Positions 23,576-35,416 of a stretch of DNA of 64,000 nt are shown one piece after another; the stretch's first letter is position 1, and every line of letters starts with the position of its first letter. Made by a program: the position numbers and the translations under genes. The notes beneath the pieces were generated by a model, which searched no databases, was not told the origin of the DNA, and saw only the letters and a list, made by a program, of their open reading frames with translations. The DNA is from Sipunculus nudus (taxonomy: Eukaryota; Annelida; Sipuncula; Golfingiida; Sipunculidae): contig CM049318.1 of assembly GCA_026874595.1 (NCBI GenBank), positions 39,701,956 through 39,765,955 of the forward strand. Direction: 5' to 3'.

Positions 23576-24509
23576 CAGTAGAACGTCGAATATCCGAAGA
23601 CCGAGCTTTAGTGGCATAGCAAGCGAGGACGCGCTTTCTGATTTGTTGATATGTCTACCACTGGAGTCTACAGATGGTGACACCGCTGACGTAACAATGG
23701 TTCAGCCAATCACGCATGTACTTCAAATCTAGCCTGAAACCGATGTTTCATTGCTGTCGGACCTCCCTGCCTGCCTATCTCAAATATTAGTTAAATAATA
23801 AAGAGATGGACCATTTAGTGCAAAAAACGCTAAGAAACTGTTAGATACGTATTAAGTTTAAGGAAATAACCCAGAAAAGAAACAAATTTAGCCGTAGGTT
23901 ACACTAATAGCAATTCAAGCGCCTGTGACTTGACATGGGTACCAAGCCACCTGACCACGCCAGAAAATTCAACGTCGGCAGGTCTACGATCAGCGACATT
24001 TATGTTGTTTCATTCATTTGAAATAAAACTGTGTAAATAATTTTTTTTCTGCATTCAACCGATCCTCGCTAGTTATTTCAATATAAAAATACAGTACATG
24101 CATAAAGGTTCCGGTAGTTAACCTATCTGCCGAGAGATGACAGCACTTTCAAGGTCCGGCAGGTCATCCTAGTTATCATAGCAACGACGCCTGAAATGAA
24201 GTAGGTACCATACCTATTGTTTCCGGCGCAGGGCTGTTCACCAATAATTATATTATTATATTATAATGTGTTCTATATGATAAATGTATTAAATAGATCG
24301 AAAATGTCACAATATATTGTCACACGTTTATCTAGGGCTAGTTTAATCAAATTGGCTCAGTCAGTATCTCATAATGTCCCTAACTCAGTGGTAATCACTG
24401 TGGTTCCCTGAGCAATTTCATGCGAAATTGTTCATCCGAACGATCATTCATACGAACAAAAAGCTTGTCCCCCCCCCCCCATTGCTTTCGGATAAACGAC
24501 GCTCTACTG
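23576..24509. mobile_element. 934-bp pogo/Tigger-like MITE
   Basis: Left end CAGTAGAACGTCGAATATCC; right end read inward is CAGTAGAGCGTCGTTTATCC, so 17 of the first 20 bases match. TA flanks both ends, the usual target duplication of Tc1/mariner/pogo elements. No transposase frame is visible inside. A C-tract (about 24468-24480) lies just inside the right terminal repeat. Confidence 0.8.
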
Positions 24510-24511
24510 TA

Positions 24512-25080
24512 TTACTTACATTGATATATATTCAGTTTATTTTTCATTTTATTTAGGTTTATTTACTTAAATAAAAAAAGTACTTTTACCTAGGTACATA
24601 CCCCTTATACTCAAGGATACCAAGTTATCTGTACTCTACCCGTACCCTGTCTTAGTCTGAAGTATTGTACGGACCCCTTCACTTGACCTAAGTCTAGCAC
24701 ATCTACTACTATATTATCCCGAGCTTCGGGAATTTAGATTATCATTTAAAGCTCTGGTCAAACCTCATCCCACTCTCTCCACTTGTACTTTCGTTTACTT
24801 ATAAAAGTTTACTTATATGTTTCGCAACGTAATGACGATACGGCTGTAAAGCAATGTACAGTTTCTGTATATGAATACCAGTAACATTCTGTAAAGATGG
24901 GAATTGTGGAGGGTTTGCACAAACAACGATCTGAAAATATCCTTAATTTTCCTTAACATTTTCCTGGTTATTGAGAATATCATTCTGCAATATTTCATAA
25001 AAGACAATTATTCTAACAAATGCAATAGAGGAAAACTTAATATTTCCAGAGCACCATACTATTTTCTGGACGTTCTACCC
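24512..25080. other. Intergenic, no gene recognised
   Basis: AT-rich; only short chance frames. Confidence 0.35.
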
Positions 25081-25760
25081 TACTTGGTTAATGGGAGACA
25101 ATTACCATTAATCAATTTTAAAAAGTTTTTTTTTATATTTATCTTAATGCGCGTAAATGCTTTCATTAACATAATATCTAGCCCCGGTCTTATTCCGGGG
25201 TAACAGTTAAGAAGACAAATATTTAATTGCCGATGACGAAAAAAACTTGCTAAAAACTTGCATAACCGGGAAACCCGGTTAATACGGTCCAAATGGCCGA
25301 AACCGCAAGTACAAGGGCTATGGGTCTCGAAGTAGTGTCGTTCACAGGATCGAGTTCGGGTCTCGAATGGCATGGCTGGGTCTCCGCTGCTGGGATCGGT
25401 GGAGGGAATGTGGGTTGCTTCTGGCTTTTTGGCTGTGGATGCTGTAGCTTTCTAAAAAGGACAACGGCTCGGGATGGACGGTGGCGCCCTCTACGGCTCC
25501 CTGCTTGGCTTGGCGAGGCACTGCGACTGTTGGCTCAGAGAATAGCTTAAGGAGCGCACAGGGCTGAGGTCTTGACCGCAGCAACCTGTAGCTGCTCGAT
25601 GAGCGTATACCTATTTTGGCTTGACAAATATTTAAACGGCTGATAATACAAATTACACAGAATGTTCTGTCTACATAATCCATAAGGTTCTTTCCACTCG
25701 CCACTACCTTGAGAGGTTCGTGAGCTGAACGCAAGTATGATTAGCATAGATTAAAACTGC
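25081..25760. other. GC-rich patch of unknown origin
   Basis: Base composition rises sharply against the AT-rich neighbours, with a CCCCGGTCTTATTCCGGGG hairpin near 25183 and CCGGG words near 25267. The minus strand is open for 130 codons across 25342-25734 (Ser/Arg/Gln-rich) and the plus strand for 85 codons, with no motif I recognise. It may be a transposon fragment or a decayed gene piece. Confidence 0.35.
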
Positions 25761-28205
25761 AGGAGCCCAGCAAGAAAGCCAGGGGTAGACCATAAACTAC
25801 CTTGTAAACCATCAGAAGAATCCAGTAAGTGAATGCACTGGTATTGTAACTACGTTTGGTCAATAATGATAATAATAATTTATTTAGTTACCTCTAATAT
25901 TAAAGGAGAATAATCATGTGAAAACAATACAAATATCACAAGTTCAAGATATCTTTCCTTTTAATGAGGAAATATATTTCCGGATTACAAAAAAACACTG
26001 TTATATATAGAACATCCGTGCGTTTTGTGTTTTCCATACGTTTTGTTAACTGATTAGGGCACTTATTATGTTTACTGAGCAAGAGATTGTAAAAAGTTTA
26101 TGCCCCTGATCTATATTCAAAAATATGATTCAATAACATTATGGTTTGCATATCGACACAACGAGACTCACTGGATGTAGACTTAATGCCTGGATTAGCG
26201 GCTTAGTGAGGTAACAGGGACCTGTTCCTACAACACGTTTTATTAGTCTGGCCTGTATACGGTCAGTTTTATACCTTGCACTTATAGGTAAAAAAATAAC
26301 AGCCCTACACTTAAGTAACCTACAAAATGTCGTCTATACATGCATTGCGGTTTGAGGTTTTAATGCTATACCAAATGCAGTCTATGAAATGCTTTCCGAC
26401 ATGCACTTATTCTTGATTCACAATGGTTATTTGTACTGTTATTACTAATTCAAGATATATGTAATTTTATTCGCCGTCTTCAGCATCCTTTCCTGGTTCC
26501 TCACAGAACGGACGCTGCTCTTTAACTGTACAAAACAGTTTAACTGGGTTACATCGTGGTTCGTATAATGCAGGAAAATACACTGTAGAATTAATCAGAC
26601 CAGTCACTGTTGTACTCAATCAAAATGATATCATCAGTATCTCATAAAGAGATATTATATTTGTGACCATCTATAACCCCGAACTGGATGAATTATCTCT
26701 AATCATATTCTTAAAAAAGTCTGGATAAGTATCATGAAGAGAATATATACCAGTTTATTATTTCAGTGTTTTTTATTTCACTGTGTAATAAAAATGTATG
26801 TTACTCAGCCTTCATGGACACAGCACATACTTAATAAATATCCCCTGTTTAAACTTTCCCAAAAGTTCTCTACTATACACTACTAAAACATTAAATTTGC
26901 CCTCTTATACTTGATCTTTTAAGTGGTTGCATATATAGATTACGTGGTTGATTTGTGCAGCGTTTAATTAGGTTGCAGAATATGACCCGTGTTTTTCATG
27001 AATCCTGGTTCGAACTGAATAAATACTCTAATTGGATGAATCTACAGCATTTGTTTTCATATATTAATTACTGAATAATCACTGAGATCATTAAGGAGTG
27101 CAATTAAAGTTTGTAACGTTCTTTTGACGTATATAAACACCCGTTACACTTAGTGTAACACCAAACACTAGGTGGTCCAGTATCTGGAAGAACTTTTGTT
27201 AGCTTCATATTGGTAAGTTACATTTGGACCCTAGTGCACCCGTTATGCATGGAAAATCATGTAAACGAACAGTCCCATTTACTGGTTGGGCACTCAGCAT
27301 TTGGTCATTTCACCTATAATTTTTACGGTGTTACTATATGTCAAGAAATAAACTGTGGGAAAAGGTTGTACAGCATTTTTTAAGGATAGGTGTATGGTCT
27401 GTAGGAGACACTTTCTATTGAATGAGTATGAAGACAATCATATGATAAGAATAGTGTGTTTTTTATTGTGCATTTGGATTACTGGTTTTATATGCACAGG
27501 GCTGACTATAGGAATAATCCAGATGACCGACCACATCGTTCAGCAATTGAAGCCAATCCAGGAGGTCTTATCGAGATTTTACCTTATACCATTGAAGAAC
27601 CGGAGGGTTTCTATCAGCTTGGATACATCGTTCTCCGCCAGTATGTTCTTATATTCACCAAATATGCCACATTTGGAGTTACATATTCATGCTTAAGAAA
27701 AAAACCCGTCTGTTGATTCGATATGTATAGCTACCTGTAATATGATATTCCATCAAGACCGAATGAACTTACTGCTAAATATATACGAAATAAAATATAT
27801 AATCAAATGAATGCTGAATTCAATACGTCACCTTGAACCTGTCTTGCAATCAAAGTGTTATCATGCCAATGTCAATCACTTATATGCGATTTTAACTGAA
27901 GTAAATGAAGTAACATTCAGTAATATTGCAAGAATTATATATAAAGTGAAATAAAACATTTTTGAGATAAACATCTAATGCAATACCACTGGTATCAGCC
28001 ATATACAAGAACACATGATTTCCAGAAATCATGGCGTAAGCATATTGAACACTGATTAATAGAATACATGGAAGCTTTTTCTCTATCAAATTTTCCTCTA
28101 GAGCTAGAATAAACTGGTTTCGAGGTAGAGAAACATTTTCTAGGTAGAGGTTCATATTTCCTTTCGAACACTAATGCTATGCAAGCTAAACGAAGGCAAT
28201 GTGTG

Positions 28206-28262
<57 letters not shown>

Positions 28263-30021
28263 TTTGGATTTTCTTTGAAACTACTCCCAACGAAATCAAA
28301 GTCAGTTCATCACGGACCCAATAACTGGCTGGGGCCTATAGGGACAGTGGTCTACCAATGACCCAGTATCTCTATAGATATACACTGGTTGGATGTCATG
28401 TTTATGAATAATTCCACTGTCTTTTACAAGCGCTTCCTTTATATAAGCGGAGTAGCATCGGAATGATTAAATTGAACTAATATGAACCCATAGATGTAAC
28501 TTGCATTAGATTTGCAAATACATGAAATAGTTCCAGTTTAACCTAAATATATGGACAGAGTATCTTAGAAAAACAAAGTCATCATACGCTTAGAAAACAC
28601 TCTTAGGACCATTAGTTTTTGGAATAGATAAACAAAGGAGCTTCGCTTTATACACATGAACTACTATTTTTACGGTGTTGACTAAATATTTGTTACAATG
28701 ATATGTTAATATAAATGACGATATAACCATTATTTCCACAGTATGTCATTTAATAGCTGACCGTTAATCGTTTCGTCTTGTAGAATTTTTTACTGACACA
28801 CCAAATCCTAGTATGGCAGTGTTAATGGTAATTAACAAAACAACTGTACATATTCAAGGCCTAACTAGAATACGGAATATCGCTAATGCCGATACTCTCT
28901 TACGTGGAGGTAAAATATGCCTGAATGCCTGAAAAATGCAGGCAAACATATAGCGCCCCTGGCGGACAGCCTGTTCAGCCCGTTCATTCAATAGATAATA
29001 CAGCTGCGTGTGCATTAAGCATAGCGCTCTTCATTACAAATTATCCTGAAATTTACTATGGTTTTGTCTTCCTTGTCTATTGTTAAACTTAAATCAAAAT
29101 GGTAGCATGAACGTGAAAAAGCTTAGAAATAACGTAATGCGTTAGAACTTAATCTTGTATCAACGCACTCGCATAAAAATTCAGGGCATAGCTACACATG
29201 GTCTTTCATTTACGCATAAATGTTAGGTTTTGCAAGTTTCAAGTAATCTTCCTTGCAGCATACCAACAATAAATGGCAGCTTCATATTTTGATCACATTA
29301 AAAAACAGAGTCAACAGCGTATATGAGCTGATATAGTGGGGATGGTCAGATAAGACAGTGCTAATGACCATCTGGCAAAATCACCCTTGCCTGCATAAAT
29401 GGGCTCTCGGCTCTGCCGGCCAGTGATTTTTCTCCTCCACGAGAGACTGCATTGGCGATATCCCGTATTCTGGGTTGTGAGGGAGATAGCCAGTGTCTCT
29501 GTTTATTACATTATTAATACGATTAATGCAATTGAACCATGTTATCCATTAAAATTTTCTAAGCTATAACAATCTGATCTTCCCCAGCATGCTCACAGTA
29601 GCTGTTTTTTAACATAACAATACATTTTTACGGAACTTCTGCTGAGTGCTTAGAGTTTTATTTTAAAAAAGTGTATATAACCAAGTTTAGCGTTGGACTT
29701 ATCGCATTCAATAAGTATTTGGAGAAGAAAGCTAAGATCTGATTAAAAGTTTGAAAACCGCTGGAGCGAGTAACAGTTACAAGGAATAGTACACTCCATT
29801 GGTACCTTGCCTAAATTCTCCAGAAAAGATGGGTTGCAGAATAACTAAATCAAATGGTCAAAAGATAAATGCCTATGTAAATAAATTCAATATATACTAG
29901 ATTATCATTCCGGGTGCCTTTGTGAGAATCGCACCAGCATATTTCTTTTTTTTTTTCTTTTTGTGTGTTGGAGTTAACAGCCTCCATTGTTAATGTTTGC
30001 TTAACTAAGAATGTACGCTTG
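25761..30021. other. Intergenic region, no gene assigned
   Basis: Largely AT-rich. An 86-codon plus-strand frame ending near 27716 contains HRADYRNNPDDRPHRSAIE and a Tyr/Phe-rich tail and overlaps another open frame; it looks like a possible remnant of a mobile-element protein, but I recognise no diagnostic motif. The (TA)n run at 28208-28260 is listed separately. Confidence 0.35.
28208..28260. repeat. (TA)n microsatellite
   Basis: Pure TA dinucleotide run. Confidence 0.95.
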
Positions 30022-30332
30022 CAGAATTCCTTTCCGGTTTCAGACTACATGACAGGGCACACGCTTCCTCTCATTTTATATTCTGATATTAACTAGGCAT
30101 GATGGCTACTGCACATTCGAGCCCTGGTAGTCCTTAGTCATACCACCGAGGAACCCCTGAAAGGCGTACTCGTTTGTGAGTGAAACACGGCCATGGGGCA
30201 TGGCCATCCCGTTCAGCTGCAGCTCGCTCACTCTGGGTTGGGGCCGACCGTGAAAAATCTCATCGCTGAGATCCGAACTTACGTCAACCTGGCTTTGAGT
30301 CCTGAACTCTACCCCTAGGCCACAGAAGCCGG
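30022..30332 (-). mobile_element. tRNA-derived SINE (best-preserved copy)
   Basis: On the minus strand the 5' end shows a polymerase III box A (TGGCCTAGGGGTAGAG) and, about 45 bp on, a box B-like element (AGTTCGGATCTCAG). The body then shares CGGTCGGCCC, ACGGCC, CTCACAAAC-type and CAGGGC words with the copies at 17018-17320 and 51286-51566. Length is about 310 bp. This order of tRNA-like head and unrelated body is typical of SINEs. It sits about 220 bp upstream of the locus B promoter motif. Confidence 0.78.
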
Positions 30333-30551
30333 TGCATTGGCATATTTCACAGGTTAGTTCGCTAATAATTATTTTCTTACCCTGATTATTTTAGTAATAT
30401 TTTACCAGTTGCATTACCATTAATTATAATAATAGCATTAATTATGGAACATATTCTCAGAGTAAAAGTTGTATATTTATATGGAGGATAATTAGTTGGT
30501 CTTCCTCATTTAATACTCCGGTGAATGTTACCCTTTTGCACATGACAGTCC

Positions 30552-30568
30552 AGGTTCACTGGTCACCT
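30552..30568 (+). promoter_or_regulatory. Distal copy of the 17-bp inverted repeat, locus B
   Basis: AGGTTCACTGGTCACCT, identical to the proximal copy 109 bp downstream. Preceding sequence is also repeated (GTGAATGTTACCC here, GATGAATATGACC before the second copy), so the promoter carries a diverged tandem duplication of about 109 bp. Confidence 0.5.
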
Positions 30569-30660
30569 ATTCATATAGGTTTCCATAATCTTAAAGGGGA
30601 CCCGTTGTATGCCCCGATGAATATGACCTTCGTGTACATCAAAACGGTGCATTGCAGCTA

Positions 30661-30677
30661 AGGTTCACTGGTCACCT
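30661..30677 (+). promoter_or_regulatory. Proximal copy of the 17-bp inverted repeat, locus B
   Basis: AGGTTCACTGGTCACCT, 88 bp before the start codon and followed by TTTTTCATGGATCTGT, as in locus A (TTTTCAAGGATCTGT). The match between two paralogous promoters, at the same distance from the start, suggests a functional site. A GATATAAT stretch near 30695 could serve as a TATA element, but this is uncertain. Confidence 0.5.
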
Positions 30678-30765
30678 TTTTCATGGATCTGTATGATATA
30701 ATGACGCGGTTCTGCAGCTGACCTCGCACACGAGCCCTCTGTACTGATCAAAACCCATTAACAAA

Positions 30766-30857
30766 ATGTCGAAGAATACGGGAGCGCTGTTTTTCTATCT
30801 TTCACTTTTGGTCTTGAAACTCACAGCAGTAACTGGGCGTTTTCCAGTCCGATCAAG
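30766..30857 (+). CDS. Locus B exon 1: start codon and signal peptide
   Basis: 92 nt from ATG to GTAAGT donor, phase 2. It codes MSKNTGALFFYLSLLVLKLT then AVTG and RFPVRS: a clear signal peptide with a Phe/Leu/Val core. Same length and phase as exon 1 of locus A. The upstream promoter motif is conserved too, so this ATG is well supported. Confidence 0.85.
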
Positions 30858-33800
30858 GTAAGTAAAGCACAAAATATATGCATAATCTTGTAGCTGCTGA
30901 TGCCTCATGGTCGTTGATTTAGTATGTGCTGGGGTTGTATGGGTTTATTCGCTTTTTTAACTTGGACGGTATGCAGGTAAGATTAGGGTTAAATGCTCCC
31001 TTCCACATGGATTTGACTCGGTTTTTAAACTGCTTTTTTTTAGACTGGCAAATACCTACCATGTAAACATAGGTTCAGCAATCTTGTATTTTGCATTGGC
31101 CCATCACCAGGAGTTACGTGCGTATTTTCCCATAGCCCTTCAAAGTTTGAGCAAAATCTAAAAACAGTTCTTGAAAATGTGACCGACAAGGGTTAATATT
31201 ACCCAACCACGGAACGTGTCATGCTTGTCAGGTCAGCGTTGTATATCGCGAATTCGCTTGTCCCAAGTGCCCTTTTTGGTCAAATTGTTTCACGGAGCCC
31301 AAACCTGAACCACAAATAATTCTGAACGAGTCAGAATCTAGCTTGCAATCACAGAGTGAACAGGGGAAGCCCACAAATAAGCGGTGATAGGAAAAGGCTC
31401 AGACAGGGACCTGTTATGATAATCATTATAATCATAGTACATATTGAATTTATTGACGCAGGCATTTATCTATTAACCATTTGAAAATTAGGTCAAGGTT
31501 AAAATAAATAGCAATGGAAATTTGTAACCTGTGATCATTACCTGACCATTACCCAGTCGTAACGGAGATCTAGCTCAATAGTTTATTTAAATATTAATTC
31601 TGTCGAAACATGCATTACCTTGAGAATTAAAACTATATTACCTTTTGGAATACCATTGTTTAAGTAAATATAGATCATTGCGTCATGTTTTATCATCTTG
31701 GTAAAAATAAACCTAGTAAACTATTTCTCTGTGGAATATATGATGACAATAGACATTTCCGAGCATATTTCATTTTATTAGCTCAGCTGACTGAAAGTCA
31801 TCTGAGCTATAGCGATCACTCTTTGTCCTTCATCCGTCCGTCCGTCAACCGGGTACAAATCGTAACCGCTGAACCTAGAATCTTCTAAGCTGACATGCAA
31901 GGAGGTTCATAAAAATCTCCTTCGAAAACTTAAATTAGGTCTCTGTTACCCATATTCTTTGAGCTATAGGGCTCTGAAGTACCCCCTAGAATAATGGAAA
32001 ATTTGATACAAAAGCTCAAGTATCCGAACAACTAAGGCATTGATCACCATGATTTTCTGCATTGATATTGATCATGGAGTGTTTCATCAGTTTCTGCAGA
32101 CTGTTGGTGCCACCTGTATTTTTTCAAAGTTTACCATTTTTCTCTATTTTCGAGGCCTTTAAAGATGCGAACATCTGATATTTGTTAACAGGGCACAAAT
32201 CGTAATGACTGGACCTAGGATCTTGTCTCTTGACATGCAGGGAGACCCATTAAAAGGTCGTCTTGGAAACCTAAAATGAGGTCTCTGTTACCCAAAACCT
32301 CTGGGCTATGGGGCTTCGAAGTAACACCCCCCCCCCCCCCCGAATCATTAAAAATTCGATACAAAAGCTCGAGTATCTGAACAACTAATGCATTGATCCC
32401 AATGGTTCTTTGCATGGATATTGATCATGAAGGGATTCATCAGTTTCTGCAGAATGGTGGCGCAACCTGTATTTTTCGATTTTTTACGATTTTTTTTTCA
32501 CCTCATTTTGAGACCTCAAAAGATGCGGTCATCTGTTAACAGGGCACAATTCATAAAGACTGGACCTAGAATCCTGTATCTTGACATACAGGGAGGCCCA
32601 TGAAAAGTCTCCTTGGAAACCTAAAATAAGGAAAGGCTGGTTTGATTGTCATCAAATTTGGTGCGCTGATGGGTCTTGATGAAATTAAGCAAATATGCAT
32701 GAACGATGATGCCATCAACATTATCTTAATTAGGTGCCTGTGCAAGGACATATTGTCAACATGTCAGTCGGCTGAACGTCATGACCCATGGGTCACTTGT
32801 TCATTGGGTGGTGTGGATCTTGTTAAGGGTGGGAGCACGCAGGTCCGTAACAATTTGACATGTGGGCACATTTTTTGGTAGTTTTTGCGAGTAACGTATA
32901 CACACATTGCTGTATCCCATCGATACCGTCCCCGAGTTGATTTAGCCTCAAAATAAACTGTTTTGTCATAATGTATCAGAACGGACGAACAGGCGATGCC
33001 CTTTCTTGGGTTACAGAATCATTAAACGAAATACTAATAACGTAAAAATCATGTTGTCATAAGAAAAATATAAAATTACTCCTGTTAAACTTTTTTTGGC
33101 TTCTTGAGGGACATGAAAAAAATGCACTGATCGTAGCCTCAAACGAACTCAATGGTTGCATCTGGTAAAGTCTCGCCCTGCCTGAACAAGTCTATTTTTT
33201 TTTTTTTTTTTTTTTTTTTAAAGTTGCTTTTTTATTTTCAATTGTAGAGACGAAGCAGAAGACAAAAGCGTAAGTAATACATTTTGGTTTCATTTTCAGG
33301 AAATCTTAATTAAATATGTTTTTACAGTATTTTTGCGATAATTATCGCACAGAGGTTTAAAACTATTGCACAAAAATTTAAAGAAATATGGTGCCTTTCC
33401 GATCTCTCCGTTGATGAAACTACTAAAATTTATGTGTTAAATCTTCACAAATGTGTGTAGAAATTGTGCATTTAATTCATAATCTCATAAAAGAAGTGAG
33501 CGTATGATTCTTCCATATCCATTATGTTACAGTTCACTGATGATGCTGATTAAAAACTTTAAATTAGTTTTTTTCACTGTTTTCAGGAATTGCCGTACGA
33601 CGATGAAAGCCAGGCACGAGTCACTAAAATTTCAGGTGGGTACTTTTCATATACAAGTCATTAATCAGTATTCCTGAATAATAACCCAAAAGATAGTGTA
33701 CAGAATTGTTCTCTCAGAATAGATCGGTCATTTGAACGGACTGATCAACATGATATAGATATTTCTAATTTGGATACCTCTTGTAAATCTGTATAGTAAT

Positions 33801-35361
33801 GCAAATTATATATGGCAGGTATTTGTTATTCTCCTCAGACCAAGAGGTTCTGCTTTTAAATTTCGTCTAAATGTTGTTTTATTTCTTGATATTCCTTTAT
33901 AACTGATATATTTTCTGGTTGACCCAACTAACATTCTAATTTTTTTTAGTTTCTTTCCAAGTGTTCAAGTTCACTCTTTCGTACACTTGATTTTATTTTT
34001 GAATATTTTATTGTAAATCCTCTTATTTCATATTTATATATCCCGAGCTTTTAATGGTTCACTATTTCAAGTCTCTGATTTCCTCTGTATCATATATTTC
34101 TTTAATTCTTCTGTGTAATGTTTTTCTTTCAGTAACGAATTATTAAATATCCAATGTCCTTTTCCAGCTTTATTATTTATTTCCTGAGTATGAGCTTCAT
34201 AACAATAACAGAATGTTCAGTGTCACCTGAAACAATAATATCTTTATTTGTTACATAAGACTGCATTTCGTAATAAACTAGAAAATAATCTAATCGCCTC
34301 TGTGTCAATGGTTTAAATCTTCTCAAGGTACACATTTTTATATTTTCATTTCCAACTCTCCAAATGTAAAGCAGGTCAAATTTATAGATTATTAAATTAA
34401 TGATTATACACAACTCTCTTTCTTATTGATACTTGTCCTCCATTAACACCAATGTTATTTAAACATAATCAAAATCACCACCTACCACCACCTTCAAATC
34501 ATCACCAGTACAGTTTTCTCTGATAACATTAGTAACATTTTCATAAAATTGGACCTACTCTGTGTTCGGAGCATATATATTAGATAATAAGAACGGACAA
34601 TCTTGAATGAGACATTAAAATAGTATCCGTCTCCCATCTTTCTTAACAATAATATCTTGAAATTTTCACCAACGATTATCATAACCCTTAACTGAACTTG
34701 TTCCATGGGAAAAACATGAGCTCTTCATTGCCTATACACTAACTGTATAAATTTCCTATTTTACAATCTGACTCTTGAATAAGACCCATTCCCTCTACAC
34801 ACCCATATATGTGAAACCAATTAAAATTTTTCTTCCTCATGCCTCTTACATTTAGAGATATTTTATATCACACATTTGTCCTGTTATACATAGTCATCTG
34901 TAAACTGATTTAGGAATTAAAATATCATTCCCACTGACCTCCAATTACATAACTACTTCTTTTGTATGCACCAGTTACAAGGATTACACAGACAACTATG
35001 TGTCTCAGTATTATTTAAATTAAAATAAATGGTGTAAGAGCTTGATAAACTCTTGATTTGTGTGGTTGCGTGGTAGGTTAAGTCAAGAGGTGGCATATGC
35101 ACCATGTTTATGTTTAGCGCCACCTATTGGACCCCTTGCAAGTTAATTTCAACTCATGTGCACTCAGCATCATGGATAAATGTCTTCATATGACAGATAC
35201 GACAGATAACGCCACCTGTCCGGATCATGTTATGAAAATGAAACAGGCACCGGGGGCCATCTTTTCACCTGGCTTTCTGATGGGGCAGAAATACCCAAAT
35301 AATGCGGACTGTCAATGGCTGATCACGGCTTCATCTAAAGAGGTATGTACTTATCTCTCCA

Positions 35362-35416
<55 letters not shown>

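Noticed and set aside
25342-25734. Protein-coding gene on the minus strand in the GC-rich patch
   Set aside because: Both strands are open because of base composition; no domain, splice pattern or start was convincing.
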